Below are positions 39,411 to 48,319 of a stretch of DNA of 50,762 nt, piece by piece (within the stretch, counting starts at the first letter, position 1; each line of letters starts with the position of its first letter). Under the pieces are notes generated by a model. The model was not told the DNA's origin and made no database searches. It saw only the letters and a program-made list of their open reading frames with translations. This DNA is from a virus. The position numbers and the translations under genes were made by a program. The DNA lies in the IMG/VR virus record IMGVR_UViG_3300041407_000073, positions 1 to 50,762 of that record. The stretch is one strand, 5' to 3'.

Positions 39411-40133
39411 TTACCAGATGGGGTTACCATCAGCATTCAATGGGACTTCTTCTTCACCTTCGTCTTCCTCTGCAGCAGGGGCTTGACGGTTAGGGTTAGG
39501 CTTAGCTGCTGGTTTAGCAACAGGCTTACCCCCATCACGCAGGGCTTCATCAAGAGGGCTGCCAGCGAACTCCAAACCTTTCTTAATCTTATCCTGTAGC
39601 CAATCTGGCAAGGACTTAAAGACTTCAAGGTCAGGGTTGTCAATGACAAACACCTTAGATGGGTTGACCAGCTCAGGTGCCTTAGCAGCTTCCTTAGGAC
39701 GCATAGCAGCTACAGAGCTCACACCATTACGCATCACACCCTTACTTTCGTATTGATTGATGGTGACCATCGCAGGGGCACTGGCAAGTAGTGTGAAGTC
39801 ACCACCGAAGACTTCTTCAGGATCTAGGGCGTAATAACGCTTGGTGGACTTAGCCAAGTCAGCCTCTAGGCTATACAGAGGAAAGGACTCAGACAACCAA
39901 CGTGGTTTGTCTTCTTGATCATTACCTTCTTCATCCTTGCAGAACTCGTCAAGGAACTCATAGGTAATCATAATCTCATGAGCTGGGGGCTTAGCTTCAC
40001 CTTTGAAGGGACGTTGCTCTTGGATGCCACAGTCAATGATCTGTACCACTCGTGCTGGGTATGTACCAGCGTCCATAGCTTCCTGCTGTGGGCCTTTAGC
40101 TTGTTGCTTAATGTTTCGTGCGTTCAACGACAT
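39411..40133 (-). CDS. single-stranded DNA-binding protein
   Basis: 240 residues. The N-terminal 170 residues have the character of podovirus SSB proteins (TYPARVVQIIDCGIQEQRPF; EIMITYEFLDEF). A proline/alanine-rich linker leads to an acidic tail (AEEDEGEEE), the feature SSBs use to bind replication partners. It lies between the polymerase and exonuclease genes. GAGG lies upstream. Confidence 0.78.
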   Translation of the reverse strand: MSLNARNIKQQAKGPQQEAMDAGTYPARVVQIIDCGIQEQRPFKGEAKPPAHEIMITYEFLDEFCKDEEGNDQEDKPRWLSESFPLYSLEADLAKSTKRYYALDPEEVFGGDFTLLASAPAMVTINQYESKGVMRNGVSSVAAMRPKEAAKAPELVNPSKVFVIDNPDLEVFKSLPDWLQDKIKKGLEFAGSPLDEALRDGGKPVAKPAAKPNPNRQAPAAEEDEGEEEVPLNADGNPIW

Positions 40134-40276
40134 CAGTTTGCTTCCTCTTCGTCATTAAGAATTTCCATGGCATAATCATAACCATCCCAGTTATCTACGC
40201 CAGCAGCCTCAAGGGCTTGTAGCTTATCTCGGGCATCAGTTAGCTTATTGTACTCTGCTTCAGTCAGCTGGATCAT
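40133..40276 (-). CDS. small acidic helical protein, 47 aa
   Basis: Coupled on both sides by TGATG overlaps, after DNA polymerase and before SSB. It is helical and acidic (LTEAEYNKLTDARDKLQALE). No family is recognised. Confidence 0.55.
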   Translation of the reverse strand: MIQLTEAEYNKLTDARDKLQALEAAGVDNWDGYDYAMEILNDEEEAN

Positions 40277-42150
40277 CAGTGTATGCTCGCATAGCTATCG
40301 CCGAATTGGACATCGACATCAAGCTCTCTGTTAAGTTTAAGTTCACCATTCACAACTACAATGGCGTCTTTGAGGAGCTTAACCACTTGCTCCCTGTACC
40401 CTTTCCTTACAGTCAGGATAACTTCATCGTGCATCTGTCCTGTCAATTGTGGACGAGTCTTCCTAAACTCCATAATCCACTTGTCAAAACAATACACACC
40501 AGTACCTTGGTTCAGTGTGGAGAACCTGTCCTTTTCATAGCGTAGGCTGTACCACAGCTCGCTGACAGGGTTGAACAACCACATACCACCTAAGCACTTC
40601 TTAACCACTTGTTCAGCGGCTATTGCCAGCACAGACCAATTACGTTTCCAATAAACCTCCTTGAGAGCTTCACCTTTCTGTTTGGTTTGTCCAGCAGCAC
40701 GCCCAATGGCTGCACCACCAGCGCCATACACAGCTGTGTAGTTCACCTTCTTACCTACAGCTCGAACCCTCTTCAGCCCTTTGTAGATTTCAGTGTGTTG
40801 AAACACCTCATCAGCGGCTTTGTAAAGCACACCATCTTCGTGTGACATCAGCCCGGCAAACACTGCAAGGTCAATGTGGGGATCGAAGTCAGGAGACAGC
40901 ATCTCTTTTACGTATTCAGGGTCATGAGGCCACATGTAATGTTGCTTGGTCCTGTCCTCCAAGGACATCATATCAGACCCAGCCAGCTCATAACCTTCAG
41001 GGCACACCAAACAACCACGTATATCAGCGCCATAAGGCTTATCAATACCCGGAAGGTTGACAACCACCCTGTGCTTGAAGCGTAACGTGTTGGTGAGTCC
41101 TTGTACTTGCGCTTGGACATAACCATCATCATCCACGTTAGCTAGGAAGCCGTTCAGCAGGGCAATACGGTGAGTAAGGATTGAGAGACCATCAAGTACT
41201 GCTAGGTTAGGTTCCTTCTTGAACAACTTCTTGATGGAAGGGCATACACCCTTGCCTTCTTTGAGGTTGATCTGAGGAATCTGCCTTACATCACCTGTTG
41301 CCTTATCCCGCTTAAACTCAAAGGTTATGGGCTCCCAGCCTAGGCTGTACAGCCACGCTTTGATTTGTGGTACAGACCCCGGATTAGGCTCATCCCAACC
41401 TACAATCTCCTCCACTACTCCTTCGTAATCCTTTGGTAGGCCTTGTGCTTCCAGTAAGGCGAACCAAGTTGCACCAGCTACAGACAGTTCCTTGTTAAGT
41501 TTGAATGGCTTCTTGGGTTTGAGTCGCTTAACGGTGTCAGCCACCTTAGGCATTACCAACCCAAGCTCCCTTACCTTCTCCTCTTTCAATGCAGACAAGC
41601 GTTGGCTTAGCTCTGTACACCTAGGTACGTCCAGGAGCCACCGTGAGGCCTCCTGCTCCCTCGCACAGTCCATCTTGAAGGTAAGGTAGTCTATCAACCT
41701 CCAAGCCTTCTCAGCGTCACCATAGAGCTTCAGGAGGTCCTTCCATATCTTCTCCCATAGCTTGGTATTAATCTTAACGTCTTCACGGCAACGATGGATA
41801 TAAGTCTCAATTGGTAGGTTGTCCCAATCCTCAACTACAGGCTTAGGTACACCAAACTCCTCTCCCCAATCATCCAAGCCATGCTTAGCTCGTTTAGGGT
41901 AGAGGTACCACGAAAGTGGTAAAGTATCTACCAACCGAGCGTTAATCTTAATGCCTAAGAGACGCTCAGTGTGTGGTATGTCAAACCTACAAATGTTATG
42001 CCCTATAAGGACATCAGCCTTGGTGAAGAAGGAACGCTCTCTGTCGTAGTCCGTCTCGTCATAGAGCTTACCTCCCACTTGCATAGCTACGCAGTGAATC
42101 TTCGTAGGGTTGAAGCCATCACACTCCAAATCAAATACGGCCTCTAACAC
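40276..42150 (-). CDS. DNA polymerase, family A (T7-type)
   Basis: 624 residues with both activities. The 3'-5' exonuclease has FDLECDG (6-12), GHNICRFDIPH and HRCREDVKIN. The polymerase has motif A (GSDMMSLEDR), motif B (VGKKVNYTAVYGAGG) and motif C (QMHDEVI, near 574). The start is GTG at 42150, with GGAGGG upstream. Its first six residues, MLEAVF, are the same as those of the HNH protein just upstream. Confidence 0.92.
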   Translation of the reverse strand: MLEAVFDLECDGFNPTKIHCVAMQVGGKLYDETDYDRERSFFTKADVLIGHNICRFDIPHTERLLGIKINARLVDTLPLSWYLYPKRAKHGLDDWGEEFGVPKPVVEDWDNLPIETYIHRCREDVKINTKLWEKIWKDLLKLYGDAEKAWRLIDYLTFKMDCAREQEASRWLLDVPRCTELSQRLSALKEEKVRELGLVMPKVADTVKRLKPKKPFKLNKELSVAGATWFALLEAQGLPKDYEGVVEEIVGWDEPNPGSVPQIKAWLYSLGWEPITFEFKRDKATGDVRQIPQINLKEGKGVCPSIKKLFKKEPNLAVLDGLSILTHRIALLNGFLANVDDDGYVQAQVQGLTNTLRFKHRVVVNLPGIDKPYGADIRGCLVCPEGYELAGSDMMSLEDRTKQHYMWPHDPEYVKEMLSPDFDPHIDLAVFAGLMSHEDGVLYKAADEVFQHTEIYKGLKRVRAVGKKVNYTAVYGAGGAAIGRAAGQTKQKGEALKEVYWKRNWSVLAIAAEQVVKKCLGGMWLFNPVSELWYSLRYEKDRFSTLNQGTGVYCFDKWIMEFRKTRPQLTGQMHDEVILTVRKGYREQVVKLLKDAIVVVNGELKLNRELDVDVQFGDSYASIH

Positions 42151-42566
42151 TTAGCCCTCCCTCCTGAGAGGCAGGCCTCCCTATTGTTATTGGCCTGTGT
42201 ATCTATCCGTACATTGCCAAGCTCATAGGCTCCAGAGTCATTAGTCCGGCACATAACTAGCCCACCAATCCCCCGATCCTCCCAGTGCGGCTCCCACAAT
42301 TGCCACCACTCCTCAAAGGATAGGTTGAAGTCTATACCACTTTGTTTTGCCCGGTGCTTGTGGTCAACCCACTTACCCTTAGGCGTAGCCCTGCGCTTGG
42401 CGTTAGTTGCCCTGCGGCTTTGCAAATATTTTTCACGGTTGAGTACGTTCCACTTCTCATTCCTTGCGTTGTTGCCACACCTTGTCGAACAATACTTCTT
42501 GTTTGTCCTTGTACCTTCAGGGTGTGGGGCTAGGCAATAGGGACAAGCAAAGACAGCTTCAAGCAC
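42144..42566 (-). CDS. HNH-type homing endonuclease-like protein
   Basis: 140 residues. An N-terminal zinc cluster (CPYC...YCSTRC, residues 8-30), a basic linker, then GGLVMCRTNDSGAYELGNVRI and TQANNNREA, as in phage HNH homing proteins. It starts at GTG 42566 and overlaps the polymerase start by 7 nt. Its first six codons encode MLEAVF like the polymerase, differing mainly at silent positions, which suggests insertion at the polymerase 5' end. Confidence 0.7.
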   Translation of the reverse strand: MLEAVFACPYCLAPHPEGTRTNKKYCSTRCGNNARNEKWNVLNREKYLQSRRATNAKRRATPKGKWVDHKHRAKQSGIDFNLSFEEWWQLWEPHWEDRGIGGLVMCRTNDSGAYELGNVRIDTQANNNREACLSGGRAKC

Positions 42567-42732
42567 TGTTAAGTGCTCTTGTCACTACGTAGTAGGTTAC
42601 ACTATCATCCGTGTCGGTGTTGAGTTCATAGCACTTTTTAGCTGCTGAAGACTCCTCTTGATATATGTCTAGTAGTTCGTCCCTAGACGCATTTTCATCG
42701 CTCTCGTACAGTAGATAGACTTTAAGTCCCAT
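42559..42732 (-). CDS. small acidic protein, 57 aa
   Basis: ATG at 42732 overlaps the sigma-factor stop region, with GGAG 4 nt upstream. Acidic, alpha/beta (MGLKVYLLYESDENASRDEL). It overlaps the HNH start. No family is recognised. Confidence 0.55.
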   Translation of the reverse strand: MGLKVYLLYESDENASRDELLDIYQEESSAAKKCYELNTDTDDSVTYYVVTRALNSA

Positions 42733-43204
42733 ACCTCTCCTTTACCTCAGCTTTGAAGCGTAACACCACTTGCTTAATAGTCTTCACCTTGTAAGGGGTG
42801 ATGTTAGCAATATCTTTAGGGGAGTAGTGTTTGTCGAAGTAGAGGAGGAGGATTTCTTGGTGAGGCTCAATCTTCCCATCAACTAGCTCATAGATTTTAC
42901 GTATGAGCTCATCTTCCTTGAGGGTCATCTCCTGAGGGTCATACTGTTCCTCATCAAACTCCTCTCCCATACCAAATAACCATTCGTCACGTTTGAAGTC
43001 ACGAAGGGAGTTCTTAAGGATGGTGGAGAACCAAGCCCCGAGTTCCTTATGCTCAGGGTCGAAGGTGTCCCAGTAGGTGAGGGCCCTCACAAAGGCCTCC
43101 TGAAGCACGTCCTCGGCGTTCCATTGAGTACCTGCTCCATAGCTAAGGCGCCGTACTAAGTCGTCCCTACGCTCCTTGTAGAACTCCTCAAGCACTGTGT
43201 TCAC
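42722..43204 (-). CDS. ECF-like sigma factor
   Basis: About 160 residues with the two-domain sigma-70 layout. Region 2 is AEDVLQEAFVRALTYWDTF then GAWFSTILKNSLRDFKRD. After an acidic linker, region 4 is EILLLYFDKHYSPKDIANITPYKVKTIKQVV, a helix-turn-helix. It would redirect host RNA polymerase to phage promoters, as gp36 of phiEco32 does; no phage RNA polymerase is present. GTG at 43204 is favoured by GGGGG 5 nt upstream; TTG at 43216 is an alternative. Confidence 0.85.
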   Translation of the reverse strand: MNTVLEEFYKERRDDLVRRLSYGAGTQWNAEDVLQEAFVRALTYWDTFDPEHKELGAWFSTILKNSLRDFKRDEWLFGMGEEFDEEQYDPQEMTLKEDELIRKIYELVDGKIEPHQEILLLYFDKHYSPKDIANITPYKVKTIKQVVLRFKAEVKERYGT

Positions 43205-43410
43205 AATCTCCCCCAAGTTTGATGATCAGCTTCTGTCATGTAGCCATCATCACGATGACCCCTTTCAAACTGCATCAACTCTCCTTGGTGCCCGTCACAA
43301 ACATACATGTTAGGCATACCAATGCCAGAGCTACGCCATTTAGCAGGTGTTGGCAGGGCGCAGAGTGAGCAAACAGCCTTTTTATATTCACCAACCTTTA
43401 TCTGCTTCAC
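43201..43410 (-). CDS. small zinc-finger-like protein, 69 aa
   Basis: CSLC (14-17) and a later CDGH suggest a Cys/His metal site. The start is GTG, with AAGGGG 6 nt upstream. It is coupled to the sigma factor by a GTGA overlap, so it may act with it; that is speculation. Confidence 0.6.
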   Translation of the reverse strand: MKQIKVGEYKKAVCSLCALPTPAKWRSSGIGMPNMYVCDGHQGELMQFERGHRDDGYMTEADHQTWGRL

Positions 43411-43559
43411 TCTTGTCCCCTTAGGATGGCTTCTCCAAGCTCAACCAGCTCCATCAGGGCTGATTGGCCATAAGGGTCCTCGCAGAACTCACACACCCCA
43501 CGATGATTAACCCTGCCGTACTGGAGACATTCAGTGCATTTCTTCTCTTCTTCATCCAC
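43407..43559 (-). CDS. small zinc-ribbon-like protein, 50 aa
   Basis: KCTEC (7-11) and VCEFCED (22-28) form two CxxC pairs. GTG at 43559 has GGAGG 6 nt upstream. The second half is helical and acidic. It is followed by another cysteine-rich small gene and then the sigma factor. Confidence 0.6.
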   Translation of the reverse strand: MDEEEKKCTECLQYGRVNHRGVCEFCEDPYGQSALMELVELGEAILRGQE

Positions 43560-43773
43560 GACTCACCTCCTTCAGCCGCTCGATCTCTTCCCTGCCTATT
43601 TTCGCTCCGGCCATCCAAGCTTCGTGACGGTCCGTCAATGCTTCAGTTACAAGCCGCTCGTTCTCCGCCGTCAGCCGTGCGATGGTGGCTTGCAGTTCGG
43701 CTAGTTCGGCTTGGACGGCGTTCGGCTTGCAGCTACACGGCAAACGGCCTTGATTGCAATCACACATACTCAT
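43552..43773 (-). CDS. small coiled-coil protein, 73 aa
   Basis: The N-terminus MSMCDCNQGRLPCSCK is cysteine-rich, followed by a leucine-zipper helix (AELAELQATIARLTAENERL) and a charged end. Small proteins of this type are frequent in Pseudomonas phages. The gene is clearly richer in G and C than its neighbours, suggesting recent acquisition. AAGGG lies 8 nt upstream. Confidence 0.65.
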   Translation of the reverse strand: MSMCDCNQGRLPCSCKPNAVQAELAELQATIARLTAENERLVTEALTDRHEAWMAGAKIGREEIERLKEVSRG

Positions 43774-43776
43774 AGC

Positions 43777-45495
43777 TTATTCCCTTTCATGGAAGTGGGT
43801 GTCGTTTTTATTCCAGTAGAGGGGGAAGTTACCCACCTCACCAAACTCTCGGTCTTCTAACAACTCAAGCTCACGCATATTACGTACGCCCTCTTGCAAG
43901 AGGGCGTCCTTGTTGCCCTTAAGCGCAAGCATGTAGTTACATGAACGCATCATAGCCCTAGAACCGGCGAATTGATTACTAGACACGTCCCCACCAAGCT
44001 CATGAGGACAATTGCCAAGGCCAATATATCTACCGTTCTCATACATCTTCAACCTTACGTCCTTGGAGATGTTACCCTCAGGCGCTTTCAAGTGGACAAA
44101 GATAAACACTACGAGGTTAAGGTCTAGGGCCATGGCAGCCAACTCTTGTGCAATCTCTTGCAGCTTGATGTTAGCCAAGGCAGCGTCCATACCGTTAGTC
44201 AAGTTGGTGATAGGATCAATGAAGATTACCTTCGCCCCCCAACTAGCTGCTGCATAGATGTCAGCCTTCAACGAGTCCCAACCTAAGTGCTGATACAAGT
44301 TAACCATTGCTAACTTGCCTTTAAGCACCTCACCCGCTTTGTCATAAGCTTCAAAGTCAAATTCACGATCAGGGTCGTGGAAGACTTTACCAACCACCTT
44401 ACCGGCCATAAGCTTGTAAGTTTTCTTGTTGGCCTCCTCTGGCTTGGCCATGAATACTTTAACGCCATGGTTAGTAATGAAGTGAGCACCCAGCTCGTTA
44501 AGGAGCTCGGATTTTCCCATCTTGACACCCGCACCAACATATATCGTTTCGCCATATCGGATGCCCCGTGTCTTCCTATTGATGTGGTCCCAAGGCCACG
44601 TTAGTTCACCATACTGAGCCACCTCACGAGCTGCCTCGTGTAGCCCCTCCCCAAAGACCAAGCGTGTGTTCTTAGGCACCTCCACGTTCCACTTAGCCGC
44701 CTTGTAAGCAGCCTTACCCTTGCCTTGGAGAATGCAATCGTTTGCATCTTTACAGGGGAGAGTAATTACAGTGGCACCGGGGAATATCTTAAGACACTCT
44801 TCCGTGGCCTTCTGCCCCGGCTCATCCGCATCGAAACAGAAGCTAACTTCCTTGAAGAACTTCTTAATCTTAGGGGCTAGCCGGGAGATGTCCTTGTGTG
44901 CTGACCCTGCCCCATGAGGGAGGCTACAAACCGCAGGGATGGTGTCCTTATACTCAGCTTTCTCATGGCCATCGAAGATGACCTTAAGAGCTACAGCGTC
45001 TAGTTCTCCTTCAACGATAATGAGACGTCTAGCTCCACTAGCCTTAGCTTGCTCCCAACCAAACAAATCCACTTCTGATTGGTCACCTACAGACCAGAAC
45101 TTCTTACCTTCAATGAGTTTAACTTTGTATGACTGTAGGACGTCATCGTTAGTGTATGGGAAATAGAGAAACTTAAGCGTCGCTCCATCTGCTTGGTCAT
45201 ACCCCACCTTGATTCCGTAGTACTCTAAGGGGCCAGCCCTCAGCCTACGGTCTTGCAGGTCTACAACCCCACACTCCCCAATCTCATCCAACTCCTGTTG
45301 AATTTCTTCACGAGACTTAGTGAGACGTTGAGCCTTGGGAATGTCCGCTAACTTTTTACCCACCCCTAATGGAGATGCCACATAAGAGTTACAACTAAAA
45401 CAGTAGCCCGTTATCGAGCCATCTTCTTCCTCATAGCACTGAAGACCCTGTCGGGTACCACAGCTATGAGCCGTCTTGAGAACGCACTGGCCCAA
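43777..45495 (-). CDS. DNA primase-helicase (T7 gp4-like)
   Basis: 572 residues. Zinc-type N-terminus (C20 and C32/C35, with C4 or C12); TOPRIM primase with IIVEGELDA (159-167) and FDADEP (221-226); RecA/DnaB-type helicase with Walker A GAGVKMGKSE (321-330), Walker B VIFIDP and VFIFVHLK. It unwinds DNA and makes primers at the fork. The start is TTG at 45495, with AGAGG 9 nt upstream. Confidence 0.9.
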   Translation of the reverse strand: MGQCVLKTAHSCGTRQGLQCYEEEDGSITGYCFSCNSYVASPLGVGKKLADIPKAQRLTKSREEIQQELDEIGECGVVDLQDRRLRAGPLEYYGIKVGYDQADGATLKFLYFPYTNDDVLQSYKVKLIEGKKFWSVGDQSEVDLFGWEQAKASGARRLIIVEGELDAVALKVIFDGHEKAEYKDTIPAVCSLPHGAGSAHKDISRLAPKIKKFFKEVSFCFDADEPGQKATEECLKIFPGATVITLPCKDANDCILQGKGKAAYKAAKWNVEVPKNTRLVFGEGLHEAAREVAQYGELTWPWDHINRKTRGIRYGETIYVGAGVKMGKSELLNELGAHFITNHGVKVFMAKPEEANKKTYKLMAGKVVGKVFHDPDREFDFEAYDKAGEVLKGKLAMVNLYQHLGWDSLKADIYAAASWGAKVIFIDPITNLTNGMDAALANIKLQEIAQELAAMALDLNLVVFIFVHLKAPEGNISKDVRLKMYENGRYIGLGNCPHELGGDVSSNQFAGSRAMMRSCNYMLALKGNKDALLQEGVRNMRELELLEDREFGEVGNFPLYWNKNDTHFHERE

Positions 45496-45517
45496 GTCTT
45501 TACACCTCTCTTAGTTA

Positions 45518-45703
45518 TTAACAGCTTTGATCGCAGGGGGCATAACTGCAAAGGTCGCAGTCCACAGGGCTGTAATTGCAGTGATCTACCGCACTGTACT
45601 CATTCCATTGGCTATTGTACACCACCCTCTCCCCACATTTAGGGCAGTTAGTATAGGACTCATCCGGCCCTCTTGGCATTGAGTCCCAGTTGTCACAACA
45701 CAT
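45518..45703 (-). CDS. small cysteine-rich protein, 61 aa
   Basis: NCPKCGERVVYN is a zinc-ribbon half, and a second cluster of five cysteines follows at the C-terminus. ATG at 45703 has GAGG 9 nt upstream; a longer upstream extension lacks a site. The function is unknown. Confidence 0.6.
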   Translation of the reverse strand: MCCDNWDSMPRGPDESYTNCPKCGERVVYNSQWNEYSAVDHCNYSPVDCDLCSYAPCDQSC

Positions 45704-45866
45704 CGTTATCCACCTCTTGGTTATACATATGATGCCAATGAGAGCGCTCAGCTCGGAGAATTTCAATCTCCTCTTCTACATCTGCCAACTTAACAAACTG
45801 ATGCTTAGCCAACTCCGTGTCAGCATAACGCAACTCAATGGTGTTGTAAGTTTGGAGAGGGTTCAT
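45693..45866 (-). CDS. small helical protein, 57 aa
   Basis: ATG at 45866 has AAGG 7 nt upstream and overlaps the preceding stop. Acidic helix (KLADVEEEIEILRAERSHWHH), probable coiled coil. No family is recognised. Confidence 0.55.
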   Translation of the reverse strand: MNPLQTYNTIELRYADTELAKHQFVKLADVEEEIEILRAERSHWHHMYNQEVDNDVL

Positions 45867-46057
45867 CGGACCACCTTCTTACCCACAAGTTCCCACTCTT
45901 CACGAATAATTTTAATGGGGGGATTAAAATCACCAATCCACTCAGCAAACATATTCTCCAGATACCAGCGCTTAGAGTCACGAGCTTGCTCTCGTGAATA
46001 GCATTGCTCCAAGTGCTTGCCATTCGCGTCTTCCACCAACCATTTCAACTTCTTCAT
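45863..46057 (-). CDS. small hypothetical protein, 64 aa
   Basis: KLKWLVEDANGKHLEQCYSREQARDSKRWYLEN has a WxxED/N-G style seen in small host-interaction proteins, but no family can be named. Of two ATG codons, 46057 has the better spacing from AAGG. A strong promoter-like element lies just upstream. Confidence 0.55.
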   Translation of the reverse strand: MKKLKWLVEDANGKHLEQCYSREQARDSKRWYLENMFAEWIGDFNPPIKIIREEWELVGKKVVR

Positions 46058-46076
46058 CATCACACCTTTGCTAAAT

Positions 46077-46109
46077 TATTTTCTACAGAAAACGTAAGGG
46101 GCTAGTATT
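46077..46109 (-). promoter_or_regulatory. candidate phage promoter
   Basis: Leftward, AATACTAGCCCC (CTAG 46105-46102) is followed after 16 nt by TAGAAAATA (46085-46077). It lies in the only sizeable gap between the amidoligase genes and the replication genes and would start the replication transcript. Confidence 0.6.
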
Positions 46110-46118
46110 CGCCTACTG

Positions 46119-47264
46119 TCAGAGTACTTCCTCATCTTCCGGTGGTTGCTCATCATGGTAGACAGCTTGAGCCCAAACAGGCACAGGGATTTTCTTAGCA
46201 CGGGGGATAGCAATACCAATGGCTTGCAGCTCTTCTAGGGCCTGTGGCTTAACAACCTCCACATCTCCTACAAAGCCCTTGGCGACCTCTTGTTGAGGGA
46301 GAGCCACCTCACCATTGACATACTGTCCAAAACGTCTCAGGTAGCCTTGCAGAGTCTCTCCTGCCAGCCCCGGGGCTGTGTTCACTTCCAACACATACGC
46401 TTTCTGTTCTTTATCGTTGAAGATGACGTCTACAGCACCGAAGTCAAGGCCCAATACCTTCACAGCGTCAACAGCCTGCTTGATTACGTCAGGAGGAGTG
46501 ATGCCGTCTTCGTTCCGAGCAAAGATGAAGCCATTGTCATGGTTACGAATCTTCCAGTTAATGGCGTCGTCTTCTACATCCTTACGGCGTGCCTTGCGCT
46601 GAATATCAACAGCCTCACCGCCACAGACGTGAATGCGGTATTCCTGTTTCTTAGGGACATACTTGACGAACAAGGGAGCTTTACGAATGGTGTTACGTTC
46701 CTCGTCCATATCTTCACCGGGCTTAACTGGTTCCACCAGACGGATGCCCGCTCCACTGTTACCGTTGAGGATGTGACGCTCTACAACAGTGAACCCTTGA
46801 CCTAACCATTGCATGGCCAAGTAACGGTCTGTAGTGAACTCTGGGGTACGTACAGAGTCGCCTAGTGCCGCAGGGGCCGGCTGCAATATGCTAATCAGGC
46901 CATACCGTGGGTGTTTAATGTCACCTACGAAGTCATCAGCCACCCCATCAAAGATGCCATGGTCAGGCTTCAGGTTGTGATTGGCTCCCGCAGCCCTTAC
47001 CTTACGATAGAGCTCTTTAGGGGGGTTCAGGGTTTGGAAGGCCTGAAGCTTATCACTGGCCCGAGCTACGGCTTGTGGGAGGTTCAAGATGGAGCACTTG
47101 CTCACCTCTTCACTCACCTTGCTGGCGCCCCAGTTGATAATTAGAGTGTCCTTCTTTCCTTTGAAGCGACTGTTCTTGTGGGCTACACGTTTGATGCCAA
47201 GACCAGCAGACAAGGCAGCTGACGACTCAGAGCCCGGTTTGTATGGGTAGATAAGGGCTTTCAC
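46119..47264 (-). CDS. ATP-grasp ligase (RimK-like)
   Basis: 381 residues. Gly-rich loop LNGNSGAGIRL (166-176), FVKYVP and EYRIHV (199-213), KARRKD, GLDFGAVDVIFN (272-283) and YVLEVNTAPG (290-299), the metal-binding end of an ATP-grasp site. These enzymes join a carboxylate to an amine through an acyl phosphate. The start is GTG, with GGAGG 7 nt upstream. It is last of the amide-forming genes in transcription order. Confidence 0.85.
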   Translation of the reverse strand: MKALIYPYKPGSESSAALSAGLGIKRVAHKNSRFKGKKDTLIINWGASKVSEEVSKCSILNLPQAVARASDKLQAFQTLNPPKELYRKVRAAGANHNLKPDHGIFDGVADDFVGDIKHPRYGLISILQPAPAALGDSVRTPEFTTDRYLAMQWLGQGFTVVERHILNGNSGAGIRLVEPVKPGEDMDEERNTIRKAPLFVKYVPKKQEYRIHVCGGEAVDIQRKARRKDVEDDAINWKIRNHDNGFIFARNEDGITPPDVIKQAVDAVKVLGLDFGAVDVIFNDKEQKAYVLEVNTAPGLAGETLQGYLRRFGQYVNGEVALPQQEVAKGFVGDVEVVKPQALEELQAIGIAIPRAKKIPVPVWAQAVYHDEQPPEDEEVL

Positions 47265-47431
47265 AGGTAATCCTCCTCAATGAAGCGTGATTGGAGACCC
47301 ACGCTATGTACAACGTGGTGGTCCCCTAAGGCCTTAACAAAGGTGTCAGCAGCCTCTCTGTTGTCAAAGGCTGCAACGACACAGTCCCAACCTAGGTCAG
47401 TAGATGTAACTACATAGATTGTAGGAAACAT
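47261..47431 (-). CDS. small hypothetical protein, 56 aa
   Basis: Alpha/beta and acidic ([21 protein letters not shown]). TAATG overlap with the amidoligase stop, with GGAGG 7 nt upstream. It also carries the ribosome site of the ATP-grasp gene. The function is unknown, possibly linked to the ligases. Confidence 0.55.
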   Translation of the reverse strand: MFPTIYVVTSTDLGWDCVVAAFDNREAADTFVKALGDHHVVHSVGLQSRFIEEDYL

Positions 47432-48318
47432 TAGTAGTCCTCCAGCGGTTCGTTCGGGAACTCCGTCCCAAGAGGGAACTCAAGCTCCCCAATCAGTTTC
47501 TTAGCCACCTCGTGGAAGTCTTCCCAGTCCACGCAGTAGGCTACGTCTTGAGCACGGCGCATACCGTCACACAACATACGTTCATAACCTTCGAACATAT
47601 ACTGCTCAGCATGTACGCCGAGGGCGTTAGTCAGGAAGGTACGTGCCTCACCTTCACTGAAACCCTCAATGATCTTGTCAGGGCTAGTGTATTGCTTAGC
47701 CACCTCACGGAGGTTCAACAGCACAGCAGCCCAATTATAGATGAGCTCAAGGTCACGTGTGCCACGCATGGCACGGAACTCAAGGCTACCATAGGTGCCT
47801 AAGGCCTTAACGTTCATTGACGAGTAGCGCAACTGGTCAGTGACCAATGACCGGAAGTTCTTGTCTTCAGCGGCATTTTGCAACTGAGAGAGAAGGTAGT
47901 CAGCGTCACCTGCCCGAAGGCAGAAGAGGTTCCCTTCACGGTGTTGACCACAATGCTTAACCAACACCTCTTCCAAGATGAGGTAGAGCGTCATGAAGTT
48001 ATACAACTCAATGATGTTTAGGTCTTGCACGTTAACGTGAACATGCACACCAGCACGCACTGAGTCATGCACATTGGAGTCGTACTTGTTGTACTGTACC
48101 GAGAGGTACTTAAGAGCAATACGAGCATCCTTGAGGCTCATAGGGCGTTCTAGGACATACTCAATGTTCTCCGGCCCACGCAACGAACCGTCATGCTCCA
48201 TCTTCCAGTACTTATCCAGCTTCGGAAGGCGTTCACCTTCTACTTCAATCTCGATGCCAACGTCCCCGTCGGTCTTATACTTACGCGGGAGATTGAACCA
48301 CTGCATAACTGTTTTCAT
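47431..48318 (-). CDS. amidoligase (COOH-NH2 ligase, glutamine-synthetase-like fold)
   Basis: 295 residues with family hallmarks: [10 protein letters not shown] (20-29), [20 protein letters not shown] (40-59), AGVHVHVNV (89-97) and [13 protein letters not shown] (177-189). These acidic and histidine residues bind metal and ATP in glutamine-synthetase-like ligases, which form amide bonds between a carboxylate and an amine. AAGGAG lies 10 nt upstream. It is one of two such ligases, with two amidotransferases upstream. Confidence 0.85.
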   Translation of the reverse strand: MKTVMQWFNLPRKYKTDGDVGIEIEVEGERLPKLDKYWKMEHDGSLRGPENIEYVLERPMSLKDARIALKYLSVQYNKYDSNVHDSVRAGVHVHVNVQDLNIIELYNFMTLYLILEEVLVKHCGQHREGNLFCLRAGDADYLLSQLQNAAEDKNFRSLVTDQLRYSSMNVKALGTYGSLEFRAMRGTRDLELIYNWAAVLLNLREVAKQYTSPDKIIEGFSEGEARTFLTNALGVHAEQYMFEGYERMLCDGMRRAQDVAYCVDWEDFHEVAKKLIGELEFPLGTEFPNEPLEDY

Positions 48319-48319
48319 A

